DNA from: Bacteroidales bacterium
Lineage (GTDB): Bacteria > Bacteroidota > Bacteroidia > Bacteroidales > JALTDM01
Assembly (NCBI GenBank): GCA_026996635.1
Contig: JALWKH010000247.1
Location: 1-14,760, forward strand
Direction: 5' to 3'
Length of the DNA: 14,760 bases
Shown: piece by piece, positions 8,267-14,503 of the stretch
Position numbering within the stretch: the first letter of the stretch is position 1
How the letters are laid out: every line of letters starts with the position of its first letter
The notes under the pieces: generated by a model
What the model was told of the DNA's origin: nothing
Databases searched by the model: none
Seen by the model: the letters and a program-made list of their open reading frames with translations, nothing else
Program-made: the position numbers and the translations under genes

Positions 8267-9034
8267 ATGGCAAATATAGTAAAAGGATCAAATCCCGCAC
8301 TTAGCGGAAAGATATTTGAAACCGCAGCAAGAGAAGGTGCTGCAGGCGGAACTATGACAGTAACAGGAACCGTAAACAAAACATTGTTGATTTTTTTGAT
8401 TTTGTTGGCTTCGGCTTATTACACTTGGAGTAAATTTTTTGCTGCTGCCGATATGCAAGCTGCAATGACAGCTGTTAAGCCGTGGATGATAGGCAGTGCA
8501 ATAGCAGGTTTCGTAGTAGCCATTGCTAACTCTTTTATGCCCAAGTGGTCGGCAATACTTACACCAATTTATGCCGTATTGGAAGGCTTGTTTTTGGGTT
8601 CGGTATCTGCATTTTTTAATGTTTTGTATCCGGGTATTGTTCCACAGGCAGTAGGACTTACCATTGCAACATTTTTCGGTATGCTGTTTTTGTACAGAAC
8701 AGGAATTATCAAAGTAACCGCAAGATTAAGGTCAATTATTATCGGTGCAACATTCGGAATAGCATTGTTTTATTTTGTTTATATTATTCTCGGGTTGTTC
8801 GGCGTAGATCTTGGCATAGTAAACAGCAGCAGCGGATTGGGTATCGGTTTTAGTTTGGTTGTAGTAGGTATTGCAGCGTTCAATTTGTTGCTCGATTTTG
8901 ATTTCATTGAAAAAGCATCGGCTTTCGGTGCTCCCAAATATATGGAGTGGTACGGAGCATTCGGCTTGATGGTAACTTTGGTGTGGTTGTACATTGAAAT
9001 ATTGAGGTTGCTTGCTAAAATGAGAGACAGGTAA
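8267..9034 (+). CDS. Bax inhibitor-1/YccA family membrane protein
   Basis: This is a 255-residue inner-membrane protein with about seven hydrophobic helices starting near residue 40. Helix-rich segments include TLLIFLILLASAYYTWSKF, SAILTPIYAVLEGLFLGSV and GLGIGFSLVVVGIAAFNLL. The segment LLDFDFIE with paired acidic residues near the C-terminus, followed by YMEWYGAFGLMVTLVWLYIEILRLL, is the hallmark of the Bax1-I/YccA/YbhL family. Members act as pH-sensitive calcium leak channels or modulate membrane proteases, but the role here is unknown. The first ~35 residues (NPALSGKIFE, then a Gly/Ala-rich stretch) match the usual cytosolic N-terminus of bacterial homologs. Its stop overlaps the next ATG by one base. 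The start is fixed by the perfect Shine-Dalgarno at 8253-8258, unlike its neighbours. Confidence 0.92.
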   Translation: MANIVKGSNPALSGKIFETAAREGAAGGTMTVTGTVNKTLLIFLILLASAYYTWSKFFAAADMQAAMTAVKPWMIGSAIAGFVVAIANSFMPKWSAILTPIYAVLEGLFLGSVSAFFNVLYPGIVPQAVGLTIATFFGMLFLYRTGIIKVTARLRSIIIGATFGIALFYFVYIILGLFGVDLGIVNSSSGLGIGFSLVVVGIAAFNLLLDFDFIEKASAFGAPKYMEWYGAFGLMVTLVWLYIEILRLLAKMRDR

Positions 9035-9603
9035 TGAGCTTTGATATAGGTAAAAGGACCAGAAAATTTTTAATAGATTGGCACCGGGATTTAGGATATT
9101 TCTTTACCGGTGTCATTTTAATTTATGCCATTTCGGGAATTGCTTTGAACCACCTAAAAGATTGGAATCCGAGTTACAGTGTTGAACAGAAAGATTTTAC
9201 AGTAAATGTTCCTTCCGATTATAAGCAAATATCGGAAAAAGAAGTAGCTGTTATAGTCAAAAAAGCCGGGTTGGACGATTACAAAAAGTATTATTTCCCT
9301 TCTTACGGTAAGATGAAAATTTTTGTGAAAGACGGAACTATTTCTGTAAATCTGAAATCCGGAGATGCCAAGTTGGAAAGGCTAAAAAAGAGGTTTTTGC
9401 TTGCCGAGATGAATTATCTTCACTACAATCCGGTACGTGTGTGGACATATTTTTCAGATATCTTTGCGGTTGTCTTAATTTTTTTGGCAATAAGCGGATT
9501 GATGATTCTGAAAGGGAAGTACGGTTTTAGGAAAAGAGGGTGGTGGCTTGTGCTTTCGGGATTGATTTTCCCGGTTGTAATTTTGGCAATTTATTATTGG
9601 TAG
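9034..9603 (+). CDS. PepSY-associated transmembrane protein
   Basis: This 189-residue protein has one N-terminal membrane helix (about residues 18-38), a ~100-residue extracytoplasmic middle domain, and two closely spaced C-terminal helices (about 142-160 and 167-188). Conserved histidine contexts WHRDLGY (H17), ALNHLKDW (H40) and LHYNP (near 129) are typical of the PepSY_TM family, some members of which accompany iron or heme uptake and ferric reductases. Heme binding by these histidines is inference. This small version lacks the larger multi-helix architecture of full PepSY_TM reductase-like proteins. ATG 9034 overlaps the previous stop by one base, and ispH begins one base after its stop, so all three are likely co-translated. 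Confidence 0.75.
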   Translation: MSFDIGKRTRKFLIDWHRDLGYFFTGVILIYAISGIALNHLKDWNPSYSVEQKDFTVNVPSDYKQISEKEVAVIVKKAGLDDYKKYYFPSYGKMKIFVKDGTISVNLKSGDAKLERLKKRFLLAEMNYLHYNPVRVWTYFSDIFAVVLIFLAISGLMILKGKYGFRKRGWWLVLSGLIFPVVILAIYYW

Positions 9604-9604
9604 T

Positions 9605-10456
9605 ATGGGCAATTTGAATTTAAAAGTTGAAATAGATAAAGGTTCGGGATTTTGTTTCGGAGTGGTAGAAGCAATAAACAGGGCGGAAAGTCATCTTGAC
9701 AAAGGCGAACGCATTTATTGTCTCGGGCAAATTGTGCACAATGAAGAAGAAGTCGGCAGGCTTGAAAAGAAAGGAATGATTACTATTTCCCACGAAGATT
9801 TTAAAAACCTGAAAGGAGTAAAAGTGTTGTTCAGAGCACACGGTGAGCCGCCGCAAAGTTACGAGATAGCCAAACGGAACGGTATTGAACTTATAGATGC
9901 ATCTTGTCCGATAGTTACTAAACTACAACAAAGAGTAAAAAGGGCATATCTAAACGGTGAAAATGTTTACATCTACGGCAAACATAATCACCCTGAAGTA
10001 ATAGGATTACTTGGGCAAACCGACAACAAAGCGGTAGTGTTTCAAGATTTGGAAGAGTTGGATATAGAAAAGATGCCGAGGGAGATAACACTTTTTAGCC
10101 AGACAACCAGGGATAAGATAAAATATGCAGAAATAATCGAAATTCTAAAAAAAGCGGGTATAAAGGTAAAAGTAAACAACACCATTTGCGGGGAAGTGGC
10201 AAACCGTCAGCCTGAAATAAGGGAATTCTGCAAAAGTTTTGATAAAGTGGTGTTTGTTGCAGGCAAAAAATCTTCTAACGGTAAAGTTTTGTACGGAGTG
10301 TGCAAAAATTCCAATCCGAATGCATATTTTGTAAGCAGTGTTTCTGAAATTGATGATTCTTGGTTCAAAGAAAATGAAACCGTTGGTATCTGCGGAGCTA
10401 CTTCTACTCCCCAGTGGCTTATGCAAGAGGTAAAGAAATATCTTGAAAGTTTGTAG
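9605..10456 (+). CDS. ispH: 4-hydroxy-3-methylbut-2-enyl diphosphate reductase
   Basis: IspH (LytB) is the last enzyme of the MEP pathway, reducing HMBPP to IPP and DMAPP with a [4Fe-4S] cluster. The three cluster cysteines are present in standard contexts: GFCFGV (C17), DASCPIV (C101) and NTICGEVANRQ (C195). Substrate-binding motifs also stand out: LGQIVHNEEEV, FRAHGEPP, GKHNHPEVIGLLGQ with the catalytic Glu, FSQTT, and VAGKKSSNGKVL with the GICGATSTPQWLM end. The 283-residue length fits the short form without an S1-domain fusion. The start one base after the upstream stop is well supported, because the conserved region begins within 10 residues. It is the last gene of the apparent operon begun at 4745. 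Confidence 0.97.
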   Translation: MGNLNLKVEIDKGSGFCFGVVEAINRAESHLDKGERIYCLGQIVHNEEEVGRLEKKGMITISHEDFKNLKGVKVLFRAHGEPPQSYEIAKRNGIELIDASCPIVTKLQQRVKRAYLNGENVYIYGKHNHPEVIGLLGQTDNKAVVFQDLEELDIEKMPREITLFSQTTRDKIKYAEIIEILKKAGIKVKVNNTICGEVANRQPEIREFCKSFDKVVFVAGKKSSNGKVLYGVCKNSNPNAYFVSSVSEIDDSWFKENETVGICGATSTPQWLMQEVKKYLESL

Positions 10457-10586
10457 ATTTCATAGGAGTTTTCCTGCCCATTTCTGATTTATTTAATTTT
10501 ATTACCGTTTAGTGATAAACCGATGTAAAGTTTTTTGTTATTTCGCATTGGCAAATTGTGTAAATTTTGTAAGTCTTTACCGCAGA
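10457..10586 (+). other. Intergenic leader between ispH and trkH
   Basis: This is a 130-base AT-rich gap. The only promoter-like string is TAAATTTTG at about 10561-10569, which has one base too many for the TAnnTTTG element. A short hairpin (AGGA-GTTT-TCCT, about 10464-10475) has only a 4-bp stem and no U-run. No coding region or terminator is supported. Confidence 0.4.
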
Positions 10587-12038
10587 ATGATGAATAAAGC
10601 TGTAAATCTGAAACTTACCTGGAAGGTTTTAAGCATAAATTTTTATGTGGTAGGACTTGCATTAGCTGCAAATTCTTTGTTGGCATTATGGTTTGCCGAA
10701 TCAATGTTGCCTTTTGTTTATTCTTCATTGATTTCACTTGTTTCGGGTTTTATTTTTCATAAAATGTCTTATGGGCTGAAAGACACAACCATTAAAAGGA
10801 AAGATGCATATTTTACCGTAACAATTTCTTGGTTTTTGATTGGGTTGATAGGAGCATTACCATATTTATTTTCAGGTGCAATTCCAAGGTTTTATGATGC
10901 TTATTTTGAATCGGTATCGGGGTTTACAACTACCGGGTCATCAATTTTAACGGATATAGAAGCGCTGCCTAAAAGTATTCTCTTTTGGCGTAGTCTTACA
11001 CACTGGATAGGAGGGATAGGAATAATTGTCCTTGTGATAATTATTTTGCCCTCGTTGAAAATCGGTGGGTATCACTTGTTTACATCCGAGTCGTCTTTTC
11101 AGGATAAAATAAAACCAAGAATTCATCAAGTGGCATACCAACTGTTTGCAATTTATATTACGCTTACTTTGTTGGAAGTGATTTTATTGCTTGCAGGGCA
11201 TATGAATTTGTATGAAAGTGTGTGTCACGCTTTCGGAACGGTTGCTACGGGAGGTTTTTCTCCAAAAAATTCCAGTATTGCAGATTATTCTCCTTATATT
11301 CAGTATGTTATAATGGTTTTTATGTTTCTTTCCGGGACAAATTACATCATTTACTATTATTTGGTAAAGAGAGAGTTTACTAAAATCCGACGGAATGACG
11401 AATTTAAGTTTTACTTTTTTATGGTATTCTTGATTGGGGCCGTTATTACGGCAATTCTCTTTTTCAAAATGGGGAAACCGCTTGAGGCGGCATTTCGTGA
11501 AGCATATTTTCAAGTGATTTCAATTATAACTTGTACGGGGTTTGCATCTGCCGATTATTTGCTTTGGCCAACTGCAGGATGGGTAATAATTTTCTTTGCA
11601 ATGTTTTTGGGAGGCAGTACAGGATCAACGGCAGGTGGTATAAAAATGGCAAGACATCTCATCTTTTTTAAAGCTGTAAAAACAAATTTTAAGAAAATAA
11701 TGCACCCGCACGCAATCTTTTCTATGCGTATAAACGGAAAGATTTTGGCGAAGGAAATGATAAATTCCAACTTGTCTTTTATGATAATGTATGTTTTTAT
11801 TTTCTTTGTCGGTATGCTTACGCTTGTTATTATGGGGCTTGATACGGCAACGGCGAGTAGCTCGGTGGCAACTTGTATGGCCGGCATAGGTCCGGGAATA
11901 GGCACTGTAGGACCTGCATCCAATTTTGCACATTTGCCTGTGGATGCAAAAATGCTTTTGACTTTTATAATGGTGTTGGGCAGGTTGGAAATTTATCCTG
12001 TGCTAGTTCTTTTTACAAAGAATTTTTGGAAGTCTTGA
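10587..12038 (+). CDS. TrkH/KtrB-type potassium uptake channel subunit
   Basis: This inner-membrane K+ channel subunit has four pseudo-repeats of membrane helix, pore loop, membrane helix. The four selectivity-filter loops can be picked out: SGFTTTGSSI, FGTVATGGFS, ITCTGFAS and ATCMAGIGPGIG. HWIGGIGIIVL, and GGSTGSTAGGIKMAR before the last repeat, are typical of TrkH. ATG 10587 (MMNKAVNL), or the adjacent ATG 10590, is chosen; both give about 483 residues and a short basic N-terminus before the first helix. A longer frame back to GTG 10512 adds a Cys-rich 25-residue stretch with no family character and runs through likely leader sequence. TrkH normally needs the cytosolic TrkA/KtrA regulator. 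None is adjacent on either side here, so it must be encoded elsewhere or absent. Confidence 0.92.
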   Translation: MMNKAVNLKLTWKVLSINFYVVGLALAANSLLALWFAESMLPFVYSSLISLVSGFIFHKMSYGLKDTTIKRKDAYFTVTISWFLIGLIGALPYLFSGAIPRFYDAYFESVSGFTTTGSSILTDIEALPKSILFWRSLTHWIGGIGIIVLVIIILPSLKIGGYHLFTSESSFQDKIKPRIHQVAYQLFAIYITLTLLEVILLLAGHMNLYESVCHAFGTVATGGFSPKNSSIADYSPYIQYVIMVFMFLSGTNYIIYYYLVKREFTKIRRNDEFKFYFFMVFLIGAVITAILFFKMGKPLEAAFREAYFQVISIITCTGFASADYLLWPTAGWVIIFFAMFLGGSTGSTAGGIKMARHLIFFKAVKTNFKKIMHPHAIFSMRINGKILAKEMINSNLSFMIMYVFIFFVGMLTLVIMGLDTATASSSVATCMAGIGPGIGTVGPASNFAHLPVDAKMLLTFIMVLGRLEIYPVLVLFTKNFWKS

Positions 12039-12067
12039 TTGTTTTAAAAATTTAATCGTAACTTTGC
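12035..12067 (+). promoter_or_regulatory. Putative promoter of the arsR redox operon
   Basis: TAACTTTG at 12059-12066, followed by C, matches the Bacteroidota -7 consensus TAnnTTTG exactly. A TTG for the -33 box is available at 12035-12037 (21-base spacer) or 12039-12041 (17-base spacer). The first coincides with the trkH stop codon region. Transcription would begin a few bases after 12067, which places the ATG at 12069 at or before the transcript start and favours the ATG at 12084 as the arsR start. Confidence 0.6.
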
Positions 12068-12077
12068 GATGAACTAT
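12055..12077 (+). promoter_or_regulatory. Putative ArsR operator O1 overlapping the arsR promoter
   Basis: ATCG (12055-12058) and CGAT (12067-12070) form an inverted repeat separated by exactly 8 bases. The 8 bases are the -7 element TAACTTTG itself, so a dimer bound here would block RNA polymerase. The right flank GCGATGAACTAT (12066-12077) recurs with one mismatch at the second site (12413-12424). The match in spacing and flank is seen directly; operator function is inference. Confidence 0.55.
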
Positions 12078-12083
12078 GGTAGT

Positions 12084-12383
12084 ATGAATAAAAGGGATTT
12101 ATATAGTGATGAAGAATTGAAACAGCTTGCACGTTTTGCAAAGGCAATGTCGCATCCTACCCGGTTGTGGATATTGAATTATTTGGAAAGTATGTCTTGT
12201 TGCTTTACTGGAGAATTGGTAGATGTTTTGCCGATTGCACAATCTACCGTTTCACAGCATTTGAAAGAGTTGAAAGAAGCGGGTTTGATACAAGGAGAAA
12301 TCAATCCGCCACGGGTGAAATATTGTATAAACAAAAAGAATTGGCAATTAGCAAAAAAGTTGTTTTGTGAATTTTTGAAGTAA
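12084..12383 (+). CDS. ArsR/SmtB-family repressor with a dithiol-type cysteine pattern
   Basis: This small winged-helix repressor has 99 residues from ATG 12084, or 104 from ATG 12069. The segment FAKAMSHPTRLWILNYL is the usual first helix pair, and the recognition helix lies in PIAQSTVSQHLKELKEAGLI. The classical ArsR metal motif ELCVCDL is absent. In its place SMSCCFTGEL puts Cys39/Cys40 just before the DNA-binding helices, with Cys81 in the wing region (RVKYCIN) and Cys95 in the last helix (KLFCEFL). A cysteine before xGEL plus one near the C-terminus resembles the BigR/SqrR/YgaV dithiol sensors of persulfides; a thiol arsenite site is the main alternative. ATG 12084 is chosen because the promoter (12059-12066) would start transcripts near 12072. 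The gene heads a run of redox genes and is probably autoregulated. Confidence 0.85.
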   Translation: MNKRDLYSDEELKQLARFAKAMSHPTRLWILNYLESMSCCFTGELVDVLPIAQSTVSQHLKELKEAGLIQGEINPPRVKYCINKKNWQLAKKLFCEFLK

Positions 12384-12400
12384 AATTTTTTATTAAACAA

Positions 12401-12424
12401 TATCGCCAATAGGCGATAAACTAT
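12401..12424 (+). promoter_or_regulatory. Putative ArsR operator O2 before the flavoprotein gene
   Basis: TATCGCC-AATA-GGCGATA (12401-12418) is a perfect 7-bp inverted repeat in the 55-base gap after arsR. Inside it, ATCG-N8-CGAT has the same spacing as O1, and GCGATAAACTAT (12413-12424) matches the O1 flank at 11 of 12 bases. No U-run follows, so a terminator is unlikely. No exact TAnnTTTG element lies between it and the next ATG, so it may act as an auxiliary operator or roadblock. Confidence 0.6.
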
Positions 12425-12438
12425 TAAAAATATAAATT

Positions 12439-12996
12439 ATGAAAGTTTTAGCAATTTTCGGAAGTGCAAGGAAAGACGGTAATACGGCAAGGATGATGGA
12501 AGCCGCATTATCGGAATTGCCTGAAGATGCAGAAATAAAAAGAGTGTATCTTGGAGATTTGAATTATGAAGGTTGCGGTTCGTGCCGTGAGTGCAAGCTT
12601 AATGGTGGCTACTGTGTCAAAGATGATGATATGCAGCAGGTTTTCAGGGATATGATATGGGCAGAAGTGATTTTTATAGGTAGTCCTTCGTTGTTCTCAG
12701 ATGTAAGCAGTGAGCTTAAGATGCTTATGGAACGTACTTGGTGGATGAAAGGGGCGCTTAGAAATAAAATAGGAGCTTATGTTGTAACGGGACGCAGGTA
12801 TATAGAAAGCACTATGAATACACTACACGCTTTTATGCTAAGGCACAGGATGATACTTGGCGGCAGTGGTGCAATCGGTTACTCTTTTACCGAGATGGGA
12901 GAAGTGGAAGTTGACCCTTTGGCAATTAGAGATGCACATTACACAGGAATGAGAATAGTGGAATTATATGAATTGATATACGGGAATAAAAAGTAA
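12439..12996 (+). CDS. NADPH-dependent FMN reductase-like / iron-sulfur flavoprotein (Isf-type)
   Basis: This 185-residue flavodoxin-fold protein begins MKVLAIFGSARKDGNTARM, where GSxRxxGNT is the FMN phosphate-binding loop (about residues 8-16). A compact cysteine motif follows: Cys46, Cys49, Cys52 and Cys59, spaced CX2CX2CX6C. This fits the [4Fe-4S]-binding motif CX2CX2CX4-7C of Isf-type flavoproteins, which shuttle electrons to small acceptors. GSPSLFSDVSSELKMLMERTW matches the second flavin loop. The likely role is FMN-dependent electron transfer, possibly with a cluster. The electron partner is unknown, but CxxC proteins are encoded downstream. It is the first gene after operator O2. ATG 12439 is the only sensible start, directly at the conserved N-terminus. 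Confidence 0.85.
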   Translation: MKVLAIFGSARKDGNTARMMEAALSELPEDAEIKRVYLGDLNYEGCGSCRECKLNGGYCVKDDDMQQVFRDMIWAEVIFIGSPSLFSDVSSELKMLMERTWWMKGALRNKIGAYVVTGRRYIESTMNTLHAFMLRHRMILGGSGAIGYSFTEMGEVEVDPLAIRDAHYTGMRIVELYELIYGNKK

Positions 12997-13022
12997 TTGT
13001 TTAACTGCTAAAAAATTGAGTT

Positions 13023-13820
13023 ATGTTAATGAATTTTGTTTTACTGAGTTTGATCGTCGGAATTATTACGGCATTTATTAATGTGAGATACGACAGATTC
13101 TTTATTTTATTGTTGGTTTTATTCTTGTTTAAGTATCCTATTTCGGCAGGAATAGAGATACTGTTGTGGACAATATTTTTCGGATCGTTTATGATAATAA
13201 CCGAAAATGCCGAAAAAATTCAAATGATGCCAACGAATATGAAGCGGAAAATGTTTGTTGTAATACCGGTTTTAACTTCTATTTCATCATTTCTTGGTGC
13301 TTATTTATTTTCCGTTTTTTCGGATAAGGTTTTAGTCATTACATTGGCAGTTATAACCTTGATTTATTCTTTGAGAATGATTTTTATTCATTTCAAGCCT
13401 GAAGAAATGAAACAAGAACCTTCACCCGATAACAAATGGCAAAAAATCTGTATGATCATTGGACCTATTGTTTCCGGTGTTACTTTGGGGTTTATAGGTA
13501 CATCATTAAAGTCAGTTAAGATACCATTTGCTGTAAAAGTCGGGAAATTGAACCTTCAAAAAACTTATCTGGGAAACACAATAACAGCAGCTTTCGGTTC
13601 GGGATTTGCTTTGTTATGGCATAATACTGTGTTTATAAAAACAGCAGATGTGAATTATTTTGAGAAGTATTTTATTTTGGCAGCAGCATTGTGGACGGTT
13701 ATTCATTTTGTAGCAAAAGTTACATCGTGGCTTGTAAGACCACATTGGCAAAAAGTATCACAAATTATTGTGGGTGTCTTTTTGCTTGTAGCTTTTGTAA
13801 AGATTTTGATGTTGATTTAA
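13023..13820 (+). CDS. TauE/SafE-like (TSUP) membrane permease
   Basis: This 265-residue polytopic protein has about eight hydrophobic helices in two halves separated by a charged loop around residues 120-145. The second half has GVTLGFIGTSLKSVKIPFAV followed by KTYLGNTITAAFGSG. This resembles the second TSUP repeat, in which a Gly-rich helix start precedes a conserved Pro and a small-residue helix. The first half (LIVGIITAFINVRYDRFFILLLVL) is a weaker version of the same pattern. TSUP proteins move sulfite, sulfoacetate, thiosulfate or other small sulfur or organic anions. With an ArsR-type regulator and thiol-redox genes around it, export or import of a sulfur compound is plausible but not shown. 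ATG 13023 and ATG 13029 are both possible starts. The family call is moderate because the signature Gly motifs are degenerate. Confidence 0.65.
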   Translation: MLMNFVLLSLIVGIITAFINVRYDRFFILLLVLFLFKYPISAGIEILLWTIFFGSFMIITENAEKIQMMPTNMKRKMFVVIPVLTSISSFLGAYLFSVFSDKVLVITLAVITLIYSLRMIFIHFKPEEMKQEPSPDNKWQKICMIIGPIVSGVTLGFIGTSLKSVKIPFAVKVGKLNLQKTYLGNTITAAFGSGFALLWHNTVFIKTADVNYFEKYFILAAALWTVIHFVAKVTSWLVRPHWQKVSQIIVGVFLLVAFVKILMLI

Positions 13821-13830
13821 TTTAGTGAAT

Positions 13831-14244
13831 ATGCGTGAATATGAAATAAAGGCGGAAAGTGTATCGGGAGGTGATGCGAATGCTTATGTTAAGCAAACAA
13901 CGGTCGGGTTTGATACGGCTTCCGAAGATAAAGGCATTTTGCCTAATCCTGCGGAGTTGTTATTGATGTCTTTTTCTGCTTGTGTGTTGAAAAATGTTGA
14001 GCGTTATTCACAACGGTTGCATTTGCCTTATCGAAAAGCAAGGGTGGTAGTAAAAGGTTATAGAACTGATGTTCCGCCTGTTATTACCAATATTGAATAT
14101 GTGCTTGAGATTGATACGGATGTTGAAGAGAAAAAACTGAATGTGTGGCACAAAAACATTTTGAAATTCGGAACAATTACCAATACGATGATGAAAGCAG
14201 CAGAAGTCAGCGGGATTATAAAACGAATGGGTGGAGATGAATAA
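13831..14244 (+). CDS. OsmC/Ohr-like family protein with a single cysteine
   Basis: The protein has 137 residues from ATG 13831; an in-frame GTG at 13825 would add two. The OsmC hallmark ILPNPAELLLMSFSACVLKNVERYS is present, with Cys51 at the position of the peroxidatic cysteine. Canonical OsmC/Ohr enzymes use a second cysteine about 60 residues later to form a disulfide while reducing organic hydroperoxides. In this protein the matching region reads HKNILKFGTITNTMMKAAEVSG and has no Cys; Cys51 is the only one. It could be a one-Cys peroxidase resolved by the CxxC proteins encoded next to it, or it could bind persulfide or another thiol adduct. These are inferences. Its stop overlaps the next gene's ATG region. 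Confidence 0.85.
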   Translation: MREYEIKAESVSGGDANAYVKQTTVGFDTASEDKGILPNPAELLLMSFSACVLKNVERYSQRLHLPYRKARVVVKGYRTDVPPVITNIEYVLEIDTDVEEKKLNVWHKNILKFGTITNTMMKAAEVSGIIKRMGGDE

Positions 14245-14503
14245 CCGTTACGCAGAAATAAAACTTTTGTGCCCGAGCACCAAATGCAAAAAGTGCAGAA
14301 GAATTATAGACGATATTGAGAGAATTATTGAGGAATTAGGTATTGTGGTTAATTTTGATGTGGTTACTGAGTTGGGTGATTTATTGAAGTTGCGGGCTTG
14401 GATTTTCCCTACTTTGTTTGTAAACGGTGTGAAAATTTACGAAGGTTATGTTCCAAAACATAAATATTTGAAAAAGAAACTTTCAGATTTGTTTATAAAA
14501 TGA
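14237..14503 (+). CDS. Small thioredoxin-fold redox protein (CxxC)
   Basis: This 88-residue cytosolic protein has a CPSTKCKKC motif that gives Cys12 and a CxxC pair at Cys17/Cys20. A helix (RRIIDDIERIIEELG), a beta strand and the cis-Pro segment WIFPTLFVNG (Pro58) follow, consistent with a minimal thioredoxin/glutaredoxin fold of the redox-active disulfide protein type (MTH895/TM0996-like). ATG 14237 overlaps the OsmC-like stop (ATGAATAA), a classic coupling arrangement; an upstream GTG at 14231 is less likely. Its own stop overlaps the next ATG (ATGA). It is a natural reductant for the flavoprotein or the OsmC-like protein, but this is inference from context. Confidence 0.8.
   Translation: MNNRYAEIKLLCPSTKCKKCRRIIDDIERIIEELGIVVNFDVVTELGDLLKLRAWIFPTLFVNGVKIYEGYVPKHKYLKKKLSDLFIK

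Noticed and set aside
10512..10586. GTG-initiated N-terminal extension of trkH
   Set aside because: The 25 added residues look like translated leader sequence with three cysteines and no TrkH similarity. Two ATG codons at 10587 and 10590 give the normal N-terminus.
12401..12418. Rho-independent terminator or attenuator after arsR
   Set aside because: The 7-bp inverted repeat is followed by AAACTATT rather than a U-run, and its geometry repeats at the arsR promoter, so an operator explains it better.
13867..13883. Internal Shine-Dalgarno-like GGGAGGTGATG inside the OsmC-like gene
   Set aside because: It encodes in-frame conserved-looking coding sequence (SGGDAN) and leads to no plausible separate reading frame.
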